A DNA stretch of 64,000 nucleotides from Parietaria judaica (Eukaryota > Streptophyta > Magnoliopsida > Rosales > Urticaceae): NCBI GenBank assembly GCA_954871525.1, contig OX940860.1:24584001-24648000 (forward strand). Reading direction: 5' to 3'. The notes beneath the pieces were generated by a model that saw only the letters and a program-made list of their open reading frames with translations, was not told the DNA's origin and did no database searches. Below, one piece after another: positions 1 through 10,923 of this stretch (position 1 is the stretch's first letter; the number at the start of each line of letters is the position of its first letter). The translations under genes were made by a program, and so were the position numbers.

Positions 1-1
1 G

Positions 2-2446
2 GTTATGCCTTTTGGTTTAACGAACGCTCCAGCGGCGTTTATGGACTTAATGAATAGGGTTTTTCGACCATACTTGGATCGATTCGTTGTTGTCTTTATT
101 GACGACATACTTATCTATTCAAGAATCTTAGAGGAACACGCAGAACATTTGCGGATTGTTTTACAGACCTTGCGGGACCATCGCCTATACGCGAAGAAAG
201 AAAAATGTGAATTCTGGATGACCGAAGTGAAGTTCTTAGGCCACGTGATCTCGCAGGAAGGTATTGCCGTAGACCCGTCAAAGATTGAAGCTATCTTGAA
301 CTGGAGGCAACCAAGAAATGTGGCAGAAGTTCAAAGTTTCCTAGGTCTTGCGGGCTATTACAGGAAGTTCGTGGAGAATTTTTCAAAAATTGCCGCGCCG
401 CTAAGCAAGCTCACCAGAAAATATGTTCAGTTCAGTTGGGATGATAGATGTGAAGAGTCTTTTTCAGAGTTGAAACGACGATTGACGAGTGCTCCTGTCC
501 TTGTTGTTCCCAATGTAGATGAAGTGTTTACAGTGTATACTGATGCATCTCGATGTGGACTAGGCTGTGTGCTCATGCAACAAGGGAGAGTGGTGGCATA
601 TGGTTCTAGGCAGTTAAAGCCGCATGAACAAAACTATCCTACCCACGACTTGGAGCTAGCAGCAGTTATATTTGCACTCAAAATCTGGCGTTGTCATCTT
701 TACGGCTCAAGATTTGAGATATTCACCGATCACCAAAGTCTCAAGTATTTGTTCACACAGAGAGACTTGAATCTACGACAACGAAGATGGGTGGAGTATA
801 TGGAAGATTATGAATTTAGTCTACATTATCACCCAGGAAAAGCAAATGTGGTGGCCGATGCATTGAGTCGGAAGAACCATGGTTTGGTTGCTTCTCTGAA
901 CTTAGAGCCATGGAAGAGATCAGTTACCATTGGCGATTACAATTTAGAATTTCATAGCGACGGGTATAAAACATGTGCGTATAACGTCATAGCCGTTACA
1001 TCAATGGTACTCCAAGTTAGACAAAGTCAGTGGAGCGATGAAACGTTACAAGAGGTATGGAATCGATTACAAGCTGGAGAACAACTTGAAGGATGGAATG
1101 TGGGAGTCGATGGATTTTTATCGTACAAAGGAAGGCTTCCGGTAGCTGATGATACTACGTTACGAAGCGCCATCTTACATGAAGCTCATCGTTCCAAGTT
1201 TGCTATTCACCCAGGGAGTACGAAGATGTACCAGGATCTGAAGAGGCAATATTATTGGTACGGAATGAAGTCGGATGTGGCGATGTTCGTGAAGAAATGT
1301 CCAGTTTGCCTAATGGTCAAAGCAGAGCATCAAAGACCTGGCGGGGAGCTTAGACCACTTGAAATACCTGAGTGGAAATGGGACTGCATCACACTGGACT
1401 TCGTTTCGGGACTTCCTCGGTCTCGGGGCGGACACGATGCGGTGTGGGTGATCGTTGATAGATTGACAAAATCAGCCCACTTTATCCCCATTCGGACAGA
1501 TTACAAAGTTCCAAAACTTTGTAAACTATATGTGGAAAAGATAGTAAACCTTCATGGGGTCCCTGTTTCAATAGTTTCGGACCGAGACGCTCGTTTCACC
1601 TCCAAGTTTTGGAGAGGATTACAGAAAGAGATGGGAACTGAATTGAGTTTGAGCACAGCTTTTCATCCTCAGACTGGTGGACAATCAGAGCGAGTGATTC
1701 AGATCTTAGAAGACATGCTGCGGGCGTGTGCCTTAGATTTTGGAGGAAAGTGGAAGGAGCAACTACCATTCGTGGAGTTCGCTTACAACAATAGCTTTCA
1801 GGCTAGTATCGGTATGACACCGTATGAGGCCTTGTATGGTCGACCTTGTCGTTCACCTCTTTGTTGGGCAGAGTATGAAGATCGTATTACTCTCGGTCCT
1901 TCCTACCTCAGAGATACAACAGAAGCGATTAAGCTTATTCGGGAAAGACTCAAGACTGCTCAAAGTCGCCAGAAGAGTTATGCGGATCGAAGACGAAGGC
2001 CACTGGAATTCATGGTTGGCGACAATGTGTTCCTGAAGGTGACGCCCATGTGTGGTGTTTCCCGTTTCGGAATAAAAGGAAAGTTGGCTCCGCGATACAC
2101 AGGTCCATTCGAGATAGTTGAAAGAGTCGGGCCACTTGCCTACAGGCTTGATTTACCTCCGCAATTATCTCATGTTCACAATGTGTTCCATGTGTCGATG
2201 TTGAGAAAATATGAACCCGATCCTCAACAAATCATTGAGTGGACAGAGATACCTATTCAAGAAAATGCGACGTACGTGGAACACCCACTTCATATTATCG
2301 ACCGTGAAGTCAAAGTCCTTCGTCGACGAGAAATTCCTCTAGTTAAAGTGGTATGGAAAAACCACGACCCTCGAGAGGCAACATGGGAGTTAGAGTCGGA
2401 GATGATGGAGAAGTACCCCTTTTTGTTCGGGGGTAGTTCCGTTTAA
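2..2446 (+). CDS. pol: Ty3 Pol polyprotein, partial (RT, RNase H, integrase, chromodomain-like tail)
   Basis: The reading frame is open from the window edge to the stop at 2444-2446, about 814 residues, with no internal stop or frameshift. It starts within RT ([12 protein letters not shown]) and includes the catalytic FIDDILIYS. RNase H follows ([11 protein letters not shown], then [10 protein letters not shown] near residue 245). Integrase shows the H-H-C-C finger ending CPVC (near 435) and the DDE core ([32 protein letters not shown]). The C-terminus ([31 protein letters not shown], near 765-795) is a chromodomain-like module that in chromoviruses steers integration to chromatin. Gag, protease and the RT N-terminus are missing only because the window starts here. 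An intact frame suggests a fairly recent insertion. Confidence 0.95.
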   Translation, partial: VMPFGLTNAPAAFMDLMNRVFRPYLDRFVVVFIDDILIYSRILEEHAEHLRIVLQTLRDHRLYAKKEKCEFWMTEVKFLGHVISQEGIAVDPSKIEAILNWRQPRNVAEVQSFLGLAGYYRKFVENFSKIAAPLSKLTRKYVQFSWDDRCEESFSELKRRLTSAPVLVVPNVDEVFTVYTDASRCGLGCVLMQQGRVVAYGSRQLKPHEQNYPTHDLELAAVIFALKIWRCHLYGSRFEIFTDHQSLKYLFTQRDLNLRQRRWVEYMEDYEFSLHYHPGKANVVADALSRKNHGLVASLNLEPWKRSVTIGDYNLEFHSDGYKTCAYNVIAVTSMVLQVRQSQWSDETLQEVWNRLQAGEQLEGWNVGVDGFLSYKGRLPVADDTTLRSAILHEAHRSKFAIHPGSTKMYQDLKRQYYWYGMKSDVAMFVKKCPVCLMVKAEHQRPGGELRPLEIPEWKWDCITLDFVSGLPRSRGGHDAVWVIVDRLTKSAHFIPIRTDYKVPKLCKLYVEKIVNLHGVPVSIVSDRDARFTSKFWRGLQKEMGTELSLSTAFHPQTGGQSERVIQILEDMLRACALDFGGKWKEQLPFVEFAYNNSFQASIGMTPYEALYGRPCRSPLCWAEYEDRITLGPSYLRDTTEAIKLIRERLKTAQSRQKSYADRRRRPLEFMVGDNVFLKVTPMCGVSRFGIKGKLAPRYTGPFEIVERVGPLAYRLDLPPQLSHVHNVFHVSMLRKYEPDPQQIIEWTEIPIQENATYVEHPLHIIDREVKVLRRREIPLVKVVWKNHDPREATWELESEMMEKYPFLFGGSSV

Positions 2447-2466
2447 ATTTCGAGGACGAAATTTTT

Positions 2467-2481
2467 AAAGGGGTGGAGTAT
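2467..2481 (+). other. Polypurine tract of the Ty3 element
   Basis: The purine-rich run AAAGGGGTGGAGTAT directly precedes the LTR start at 2482. It is the expected primer site for plus-strand DNA synthesis. Position and composition are seen; the role comes from LTR-element biology. Confidence 0.75.
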
Positions 2482-4635
2482 TGTAAAACCCAAAATATAT
2501 ATTATATATATATACAAAAAATAAAGGTGTCAGTCAGGGTTCGATACCCTCTTTTCTCCCCCCCTCTTCTTTTCCTTTTCTCCCTCTCCTTCCTCCCGTA
2601 TCTCTCCCTCTCTCTGTTCTTAAAAAAAAAAAATTCTCCCTCAACAAAATGTTCAAAGCTTGACAACTCGGTCACCGGAGCTCCGATCGGCGAGATCTTG
2701 GTACCGTTGGAAAGCTCTCGAGGAGGCGAACAAGCTGCTGGGCGGAAGTCAACCGGAGGTGGCGGCGTTTGACCGGAATAATCGCCGGAAGGTTCGGTTT
2801 TAAAACCTTAGATCTATTTCATTCCGGTTAGATTTTGAGAAAACTAACACCGGAATCATGTTCATGACGCCTATTAGAGTCCGTTGGTGGTGCCACCTCG
2901 CCGTCGTCGTCGCCGGCCGCCGCCGTCGGCCGCCGCGTCATTTTCCGATCTCGGATTTTTTTGAGGGGTTTTGAAGCCCTCGTCGAGGAGATCGAAAGCC
3001 CTCGATCGGAATCGTCATCGGACTCTCAGTAAGCCCGAATTTCCTTGACCTAGTTTCTGAATTTAGATGATCAAATTAGGTGTGTTCTGGGCCTTGATTG
3101 ATGAAATTGACTTCGCCATTGCGGTTAGAACAGTCGAATTAAGCTAGGGGAAGCATAAATTTGTCGAATTGATGCCCGTTTTGCTGCCTCATTTTGCGTG
3201 CCCGACGGGAATTCGGCCCGGGTTAATTTTTAGTGTAACGGGTTTTCAATTGACAATTTGAATTCCAATCTTAGTAGTATTTGACTTATGAATGGTATCG
3301 GTGTTATAGCTGGCACGGATAGTCGTCCCGTAGTCGCCTCGAAGACTGTGCTACCCGAACCACCCGTTTTGACTAATTCAACAGATCCCGAAGTCTCTAG
3401 TCATCAATCTCAGGGCCAAGACGAACCCGCATCATCGACTAGCTAGTTGATCGGTCAAAGTTTCCACGGATTGAGGTAGGGGCTATTACCTTTTCTCGCT
3501 AATTAAAATGAATGTAGAAACCAACGTTATAATGAAGATTGAACCGGATAGGTTAAAATTGGAATTAATGAATTTATATGTTAATTAAAAAGATAAAAGT
3601 TAGTATTGTGATTGATGTCGCTTGTTGGCGACGATGGAAAACATGTATGATTTGCATCGGTTTGATGCTTGATATTATATTTTATGTTTATGGTTACGTC
3701 GGTATGACGTATGTTGATATAGTACCCGCTTCGGGCGGATGATGATTAACATGATATGGTACCCGCTTCGGGCGAATGATGTGTGTTGATATGGTACCCG
3801 CTTCGGGCGGATGAGCTGCTGACGAGCAGCTGGCTACTGCGCAGTAGGCCGGATATGGATATGGATATAGATATGGATATGATTGGACCCAAAAGTCAAC
3901 ATTTCGACCCATGGCGAACTGGCCGTCTTTGGTGGTGATTAGGATCCCGAGTCGAGGGCGAGTTACGGTTAGGGACTTCTAGTCCACCTGTGCTCGTGCT
4001 TTGAGGACTCGATGGGATATAGTGGAGAAAAGGCGCGAGCTGACTCGGCATGGACCACCGAAATGATTTGACTTTTGTGGGGTATATTTATTTATTTTAT
4101 GAAAATGATGATTAAATGGTTTATGATGACTTTTAATTTATTTTATTGAATTTTGTCTATTAAAGGTTCGGTAAAGAGAATTGGTAATAGATTCCCTACT
4201 GAGCATGTGGTGCTCACCCCGTCCATATACATTTTTTTTTCTTCCAGTTACAGGTGGCGATCAGTATCAGACCCCGGGCGAGGAGTAGTTTGAGTTAGGA
4301 GGTCGACGTGTTGATTAGCTTAATCGTACCTCTAGTGTTCGTCGAGGTGAATCTCGCTTTTTGTGTTGATCTTTTATTCAGACATGTAATGGATTAAATT
4401 AAGGATATTTATGATGGTGATACTTTATATTTGTCGTTTTATGGTGTTGTATAAACTGTGGTCGTTGATATTGTATTGTCGTTTTAAGTCCCATGGGAAA
4501 AAGTTATGTGTTTGTTGACGTGGACGTTGAATATTCAACGGTATTGTTTAAATGATGATGTGTCATTGACCGGTCCAAGTTTGAAAAGTCATTGTTTTTG
4601 TCTTATTCTACTAACCCCCATCTAGGGGCGTTACA
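2482..4635 (+). repeat. 3' LTR of the Ty3 element (~2154 bp)
   Basis: It begins TGTAAAACCC just after the polypurine tract and ends GGGCGTTACA where the kinase frame resumes. Terminal TG/CA and the inverted ends support both borders. Its partner LTR is not in the window, so identity and age cannot be measured. Inside are a pyrimidine-rich stretch (~2555-2615), a GC-rich part (~2890-2945) and a short tandem repeat (3713-3815). Small ORFs in it are not credible genes. Confidence 0.85.
3713..3815 (+). repeat. Tandem ~35-bp repeat with CCCGCTTCGGG hairpin, three copies, inside the Ty3 LTR
   Basis: Three copies of a unit with GATATGGTACCCGC followed by TTCGGGCGGATGA occur at about 3716, 3752 and 3787. 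Each contains CCCGCTTCGGG, able to form a small hairpin. Immediately after lies an inverted repeat around GCTGCTGACGAGCAGC (3813-3830), then GGATAT repeats (3852-3880). Confidence 0.75.
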
Positions 4636-4976
4636 GACTCAGCCAGCCCGGAGCTGCTTCGTCGCTTGATCTCGTCGGAGAGAGTGCCTGCTCCGGGAGC
4701 GAACTCCAAGAGAATGTTGTAGAGGCTCTTACCGCTCTCGACGGTGGAGCAATCTCCGAAGCAGTGGAAGATCTGCGAGCAGGATCCGAGGGCGTCAAGG
4801 ATCCTCTTCTCTTCTCGCATCGGATCCGAGAGTGAAGCGTTGCAGGTCTTCACTGCCATGGTCGTCGGAAAGTCGTTGCGTGGCGCTTCCACGACGATGG
4901 CTTTGCTGACTGCAGCATAGCTTCCATGGCCGATCTCTTCCCCACGAACCCATCTGCATGGCTCCGTCGTCGTCAT
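4636..4976 (-). pseudogene. MAPKKK-like protein kinase, N-lobe fragment cut by the Ty3 insertion
   Basis: Read on the - strand from the ATG at 4976-4974, the frame encodes about 113 residues of a serine/threonine kinase N-lobe before running into the Ty3 LTR at 4635. The glycine-rich loop is seen as GEEIGHGSYAAV, the ATP-binding lysine as MAVKTC and the hinge region as YNILLEFAPGAGTL. The W-x-RG-E-x-IG-G-S start and overall style match plant MAPKKK17/18/20-type kinases; this is recognition by eye, not a search. The catalytic loop, DFG and activation segment are absent and would lie beyond the window's left edge. The last in-frame residues before the stop are LTR-derived. A copia element also separates it from upstream sequence. 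Most likely non-functional. Confidence 0.85.
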
Positions 4977-5065
4977 TCTTCTTTGCTGAATATCGCAAAC
5001 CCTAGATCGTCAGTCTTGATGCGCATATATAAATAAATTATATATATATATATATATGTAAAGCC
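4977..5065 (-). promoter_or_regulatory. Remnant 5' flank of the kinase gene with TA-rich tract
   Basis: Between the kinase ATG and the copia element are about 89 bp, including CATATATAAATAAATT and a (TA)n run at about 5039-5057. A TATA box could be hidden here, but the microsatellite makes that ambiguous. The last five bases, AAGCC at 5061-5065, are the left target duplication of the copia element. Confidence 0.4.
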
Positions 5066-5622
5066 TGTGAGCTTAAGCTTGACTTAGTCCGGATGACGAC
5101 CAGAACCCAGGACGGGCAGAAACACTTGCGAGGAGTCAGCCCGGGTACCGACCAGAACAGAAGATGGACAGCCGTTCAGCCCAGCTCGGGTGAACACGAG
5201 CAGAGTGTCCGGATAGAAGGCAAGCTCAGCCCGGAGCATACGAGCAGGTCAGCTCGGGGACAGAGAAGCTATCCGGGAAGGAAATGGAAAGTCAGCAACT
5301 ACCCAGCAAGGAAAGCGCGTAGCTTGAGGAGCAAGCAAAGATCAAGTCAAAGATTTGATAGGATTATTTAGGGTAGTTTCCTGATTTTGTGCGATTTGGT
5401 TAGCTAGGGTTTCGCCTATGAGAGGCTATATAAACCTAGCATTGTACACTTTGTAAGAGGTGTGTTGAGTCCATTAGAATTTCGAGTTTATCTCCTTGTA
5501 TTTAGCCTTCGATTTAATCAAGAGAATTTCTTCTCCCAAAAGTTTGTGTCCTTTATTTTTCCTGTTCGATTTCTTTTGGTGTTATTCGTGTTCTTTGCAG
5601 ATCCGTGAATTGGGATCCAACA
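5066..5622 (+). repeat. 5' LTR of the copia element
   Basis: It starts TGTGAGCTTAAGCTTG and ends GGGATCCAACA. It carries a TATA box (5427-5434) and an open frame (5093-5371) that mirrors the one continuing from pol in the 3' LTR. Confidence 0.95.
5427..5434 (+). promoter_or_regulatory. TATA box of the copia LTR promoter
   Basis: TATATAAA lies about 195 bp before the LTR end. The same motif is in the 3' LTR at 10308-10315. Its place in the LTR fits the U3/R promoter that would drive element transcription. Confidence 0.65.
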
Positions 5623-5624
5623 AG

Positions 5625-5636
5625 TGGTATCAGAGC
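5625..5636 (+). other. Primer-binding site (tRNA-iMet type)
   Basis: TGGTATCAGAGC starts two bases after the 5' LTR end. It is complementary to the 3' end of plant initiator methionine tRNA, the usual primer for many plant copia elements. Confidence 0.9.
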
Positions 5637-5650
5637 TTCAATCGAAGAAC

Positions 5651-8600
5651 ATGTCTTCATCATCAGAGTCACCAATCGACGGAGCTCTGGTTGCGCAGAA
5701 ACCAGAGACCAGAGAAGGCACAGTTACACTCCATTACCCCATGCTCACGAAGAGCAATTATGCCGTGTGGCTGTTGAAGATGAGGGTGAATCTGCAGGCG
5801 CAGGGAGTATGGGAGGCCGTAGAGAACGGCGGTGTCGAAGGGCGCAAGGAAAGAATGGCTCTAGCCGCTATCTACCAAGCAGTTCCGGAAGAAGTTCTTC
5901 TCATGCTCGCCGAGAAGGATTCCGCGAAGGAAGCATGGAAAACTCTTCAGACCATGTACATGGGCGCAGATCGCGTCAAGGAGGCAAAGGTCCAGACCTT
6001 GAAGAGTGAGTTTGAGGTCATGATAATGAGGGAGAGCGAATCAATTGATGATTTCGCTATGCGGCTCACGTCCATTGTGACCGGCATACGCTCGCTGGGA
6101 GACAAGGTGGAGGAGACCACCGTCGTCAAGAAATTTCTCCGAGCAGTGCCTCACAGGTACATGCAGATCGTGACATTGATCGAGCAGTTCGGCGATCTCA
6201 AGACCATGTCGGTCGAGGAGGTTGTTGGTCGTCTCAAGGCCCACGAAGAGAGACTTCGGGGTTACGGTGACAAAGACGAGGAGAAGAACCTCCTGCTCAC
6301 GCATGAAGAGTGGACGGCCAGGCAGCGGAAAACCGGGGGAGCCGAGTTTTCTACAAAACCCTCAGGTCGGAACAGCTTTGGTGGAGAAGTCCGAGGACGC
6401 GGACAGGGTCGTGGATGAGGTCGAGGTCGGGACATGCGAGGTCGCGGCAGTGGATCTACCCGTCAGGAAGGCACGACCAAGAGAGACAAGAGCACAGTAA
6501 AGTGCTACAATTGTCAGAAGTTTGGGCACTTTGCATCTGAGTGCCGAAGCAGGAACCAGGGCGAAGAGGCGAATCTAGTAAGATTCCCAGACGACCAGCC
6601 AGCATTGTTGTTTGCCGAGCAGGAAACGCACCTGGACGAACAGAATGGCGAGTGTGACGCCAAGGCCCGGGCAGAAGTGATCAGTGTGCCGATCAGCCCA
6701 GAGGCTGAGCAGACCTGTCCGAAGGAGACCAGCGAGAAGGTTTTCCTCATCGAGGATAAGGTTATTGCAAACCTCCTCGTAGACGGAGAGAAGAAGGTCA
6801 GTACCGACATATGGTATCTAGACAACGGAGCTAGCAACCACATGACTGGGGACCGAGCTAAGTTTGAAGAGCTCGATGAGAAAATCACGGGCAGCGTGAA
6901 ATTCGGCGACGGATCAGTCGTAGAGATCAGAGGCAGAGGGTCGATCCTGTTCGAGTGCAAGAATGGCGACCAGCGTCTGATGACCCAGGTGTATTTCATC
7001 CCGAAGTTGAAAAGCAACATCATCAGTCTAGGACAGATGACTGAGATCGGGAACACGGTGTTGCTGCAAGGGTCCTACCTGAAGATGTGGACCAAGGAAG
7101 GAGAGCTGTTGATGAAGGTGGAGCGGACACCCAACAGGCTCTACAAGATTCTCCTGAAGACGTGTCAGCCCGTCTGTCTCATGGCATCGATGGCAGACCC
7201 GGCTTGGCTATGGCACGCACGGCTCGGACACGTGAATTTTCACGCGCTCAAGATGATGGGCGAGAAGAAGATGGCCTTCGGGGTTCCCAAGATAGAACAC
7301 CCCGACCAGCTATGTGAATGCTGCATGATCGCGAAGCAGGCGAGGATACCGTTTCCGATCAAGGCCAAATTCCGAGCAGAGAGACCACTACAGTTGGTGC
7401 ATGCAGACCTATGTGGTCCAGTCACCCCAGCAACATTGGCAGGTAACAAGTACTTTCTTTTACTTGTTGATGATTACAGTCGCTGGATGTGGGTTTATAT
7501 GCTTAAGGAAAAGAGCGGAGCCTTTGAGGTCTTCAAGAAGTTCAAGAAGATCGTGGAGAATGGCTCGGTGCACAGGTTAAAGGTCTTGCGTACAGACCGA
7601 GGAGGAGAATTCACTTCCCAGCAGTTCGGAGAGTTCTGCGACCAGGAAGGAATTCAGCGTCACCTGTCCGCACCCCACACACCCCAACAGAATGGCGTGG
7701 TGGAAAGACGAAACCGGACTGTGATGAACACAGCGAGGAGCTTGCTCAAGAGCATGCAAGTTCCAGCCCGTTTTTGGGCAGAAGCAGTAAGACATGCGGT
7801 CTACCTGCTCAATCGTTTGCCGACCAAAGCGCTAGGAGAGCGTACCCCCTACCAGGCGTGGAAAGGGAAGAAACCCCACTTAGAACATTTGAAAGTGTTC
7901 GGATGCACCGCACACGTGAAGATTGCGGGACCACATCTCAAGAAGTTGGATGACAGGAGTCAGAAGATGGTGTACCTTGGCGTTGAAGAAGGAAGCAAGG
8001 CACACAGACTCTATGATCCACGACGCGGCAGACTCCAAGTGAGCAGAGATGCTGTGTTCGAAGAGGAGATGAAGTGGGATTGGCGCGACGAGAATGGAGA
8101 ACCCGGGCAGAACTCAGTGGAGTTCATTGTCGAAGACGACCAGGATGTTGCCGAGCAAGAGAAGCCCGGAACACCCAGCTCGGGAACAGTCTTGCCAGAA
8201 ACGAGGGAACCCAGCCCGGGAGAGAGCACCCCGGATACACCCAGGACACCAAGTCCGAACAGGACCAGCCCGTCCAGCTCGGGAGATTCCTCCATAAAAG
8301 ACGGCCCAAGAGGATTCCGTCCTCTAGCAGACGTTTACGATCAGACTCAAAAAGTGGAGATGAGCCTGGAGGAACTTTCTTTGTTGTGTGCAGAAGAACC
8401 AGCCAATTACCAGGAGGCAGCAGCCGAGCAGGAGTGGCAGGAAGCAATGAAGAAGGAGATGGAGTCCATTGAGAAGAACAGGACATGGGAGCTTACCGAC
8501 CTGCCCAAAGGTCATAATCCCATCGGCCTGAAGTGGGTGTATAAGCTGAAGAAGGACACTGAGGGGAATGTCCTTAAGCACAAGGCAAGGCTGGTAGCTA

Positions 8601-10252
8601 AAGGCTACGTGCAGAGGAAATGCATAGACTTTGAAGAAGTCTTTGCTCCAGTAGCAAGACTGGACACGATCAGACTCATCCTAGCCCTAGCAGCGCATCG
8701 AGGTTGGGAAATTCACCATCTGGATGTCAAATCGGCATTCCTAAACGGTGACCTCGAAGAAGAAGTGTACGTCAAGCAACCAGAGGGATTCGGCGTCACG
8801 GGAAAGGAGCAGAAGGTGTACAAGCTATCCAAGGCCTTATACGGGTTGAAACAAGCACCAAGAGCGTGGAACATCCGCCTTGACAAGAGCTTGAAGAATC
8901 TTGGATTCACAAAGTGCTTGAGCGAGCAGGCAGTCTACACCAGGAGTTCCGGGCAGGAAACTCTGATCGTGGGAGTGTATGTGGACGACCTGATCGTCAC
9001 AGGATCCAGCGCAGGAGGCGTAGATGGGTTCAAGCAGCAGATGATGGCCGAATTCGAGATGAGTGACCTCGGATTACTTTCGTACTACCTTGGTCTCTAG
9101 GTGGAACAGAAGAAGGACTGCATTACGCTGAAGCAGTCGGCCTACGCGAAGAAGATCCTTAAACAGTTCGAGATGGCGGACTGTAACTCGAGCAAGTACC
9201 CTATGGAGGCGAAGCTGCAGCTCGGGAAGGATGCTGAAGGGAGAAGAGTGGATCCCACGGAGTACAGACGCGTGATCGGGTGCCTAAGGTACCTCACCCA
9301 CACCCAACCAGACATTTCACACGCAGTCGGGATAGTCAGTCGATACATGGAGAAGCCCACGAGTGCACACCAGCAGGCGGTGAAGCACATCTTGCGTTAC
9401 GTGAAGGGCACGACGGACTACGGGATCCAGTACAACTGAGGAAGTGGAGCAGAAGTACTAGTCGGCTTTACGGACAGTGATTTGGCTGGTGACATTGACG
9501 ATAGAAAGAGTACCGGAGGGATGGCATTTTATCTCAACGGGAATCTAATCACCTGGCAGTCCCAGAAGCAGCAGACAGTAGCTTTATCCTCGTGTGAAGC
9601 GGAGTTCATGGCGGCAACCGCAGCAGCATGTCAGGCTATGTGGTTGAAAGGGCTACTCAGTGAGATGACGGATTCCGAGCAGAAAACACCAACTCTCTAC
9701 GTGGACAACAAGTCTGCAATCGCGTTGATGAAGAATCCAGTGTTTCACGGACGAAGCAAACACATTGACACGAAGTACCATTATATTCGTGAGTGTGTGG
9801 AGAAGCGACAGATCATCGTAGAGTTCATCAACACAAGGGAGCAGCGAGCAGACATCCTCACCAAGGCTTTGGCGAGAGTGAAGTTCGCGGAGATGAGAGA
9901 GTTGCTCGGAGTAAAGAGTGTAGCAAGTCAAGCTTACGGGGGAGAATGTGAGCTTAAGCTTGACTTAGTCCGGATGACGACCAGAACCCAGGACGGGCAG
10001 AAACACTTGCGAGGAGTCAGCCCGGGTACCGACCAGAACAGAAGATGGACAGCCGTTCAGCCCAGCTCGGGTGAACACGAGCAGAGTGTCCGGATAGAAG
10101 GCAAGCTCAGCCCGGAGCATACGAGCAGGTCAGCTCGGGGACAGAGAAGCTGTCCGAGTAGGAAAGGGAAAGTCAGCAACTACCCAGCAAGGAAAGCGCG
10201 TAGCTTGAGAAGCAAGCAAAGATCAAGTCAAAGATTTGATAGGATTATTTAG
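5651..10252 (+). pseudogene. gag-pol: Copia Gag-Pol polyprotein with three in-frame stop codons
   Basis: One frame runs from MSSSSESP (ATG 5651) to a stop at 10250-10252, interrupted only by TGA at 6416-6418, TAG at 9098-9100 and TGA at 9437-9439; no frameshift is seen. Gag ends with an RG-rich stretch and the zinc knuckle [14 protein letters not shown] (~6500-6545). Protease shows [12 protein letters not shown] (~6808-6845). Integrase has [23 protein letters not shown] and TDRGGEF. RT has YVDDLIVTG (~8980). RNase H has SCEAEFMAAT and the ELLGVK end (~9900). The stops fall in the RG tail of Gag, late RT and just before RNase H. Each could come from one C-to-T change (CGA or CAG). Past RNase H the frame runs 306 bp into the 3' LTR. 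Confidence 0.92.
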
Positions 10253-10503
10253 GGTAGTTTCCTGATTTTGTGCGATTTGGTTAGCTAGGGTTTCGCCTAT
10301 GAGAGGCTATATAAACCTAGCATTGTACACTTTGTAAGAGGTGTGTTGAGTCCATTAGAATTTTGAGTTTATCTCCTTGTATTTAGCCTTCGATTTAATC
10401 AAGAGAATTTCTTCTCCCAAAAGTTTGTGTCCTTTATTTTTCCTGTTCGATTTCTTTTGGTGTTATTCGTATTCTTTGCAGATCCGTGAATTGGGATCCA
10501 ACA
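9947..10503 (+). repeat. 3' LTR of the copia element
   Basis: Same length (557 bp) and ends as the 5' LTR. The right target duplication AAGCC follows at 10504-10508. The pol frame continues into it as far as 10252. Confidence 0.95.
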
Positions 10504-10508
10504 AAGCC

Positions 10509-10923
10509 TGTATATAACTGATGATATTGCATATATAGAAGATGAACAATTACCAATCCCGAACTCGAATAGCTTGGACTCGCAATACTTAAAGTAATAA
10601 AAGAAAATATTCTCACGTAGTACTAAGTAACTAAGTAAGTATTTAGAAAAAGCCCCGCGTCTTATTTAAGCTACTTAATTTTAATTTTTAAAAATACTAT
10701 TTTATTTTAGATTTTCTGAAAGAAATAATAATATCTCTAACAATCTGCCCCAGATATCGTCAACTATTATTTATTTATTTTTTTGGAAACGAAACTTCAT
10801 TAAATAGAACCAGAGGGTAAGTCTCTGTGGATGAAAATTACAAGCCAATCGGGACAAGTACTCGACCACATGTCGGGAATTGACCCTACAAGACGTGTCT
10901 TAGCAACATGGTTAGCGGGTAGA
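10509..10923. repeat. Kinase-upstream sequence, repeated in diverged form at ~12140-12207 and 12920-13180
   Basis: This stretch continues the kinase 5' flank beyond the copia insertion. Its words AGATGAACAATTACC, CTCGAATAGCTTGGA and TTCTCACGTAGTA recur, diverged, at 12158-12205 and 12946-12965 as AGATGATGAAAACTTACC, CTCGAGCAGCTTGGA and TTCTCACGTACGTAG. This is best explained by an old duplication later split by the hAT MITE at 12208. Around 10765-10920 (- strand) the sequence looks like the 3' end of a truncated LINE with an A-rich tail; that reading is weak. No gene is seen. Confidence 0.5.

Larger units (their letters stand above)
1..4635 (+). mobile_element. Ty3/gypsy chromovirus, 3' portion (5' end outside window)
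   Basis: The window opens inside the reverse transcriptase of a Ty3-type LTR retrotransposon. The order RT, RNase H, integrase, chromodomain-like tail, polypurine tract and 3' LTR defines the class; integrase downstream of RNase H separates Ty3 from copia elements. The LTR runs from TGTAAAACCC to GGGCGTTACA, so its ends are inverted. It stops inside a protein kinase reading frame on the - strand, so the element disrupted that gene. The expected left partner of the 5-bp target duplication (GACTC at 4636-4640) lies outside the window. The C-terminal tail resembles the Tekay/Del lineage; that lineage call is inference. Confidence 0.95.
5066..10503 (+). mobile_element. Complete Ty1/copia retrotransposon (5438 bp), polyprotein with three stops
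   Basis: Two 557-bp LTRs (5066-5622 and 9947-10503) flank a copia-order polyprotein (Gag, protease, integrase, RT, RNase H). The 5-bp duplication AAGCC is at 5061-5065 and 10504-10508. A primer-binding site matching the initiator tRNA-Met 3' end, TGGTATCAGAGC, follows the left LTR. A purine tract (CGGGGGAGAA, 9937-9946) precedes the right LTR. By eye the LTRs differ at about seven positions (~1.3%). At the commonly used plant LTR rate of 1.3e-8 per site per year this suggests roughly half a million years, an approximate inference. The element lies in the 5' flank of the broken kinase gene. Confidence 0.97.

Noticed and set aside
2524..2552. tRNA T-arm-like GGGTTCGATACCC in the Ty3 LTR
   Set aside because: No D-arm, anticodon arm or acceptor stem can be paired around it; judged chance.
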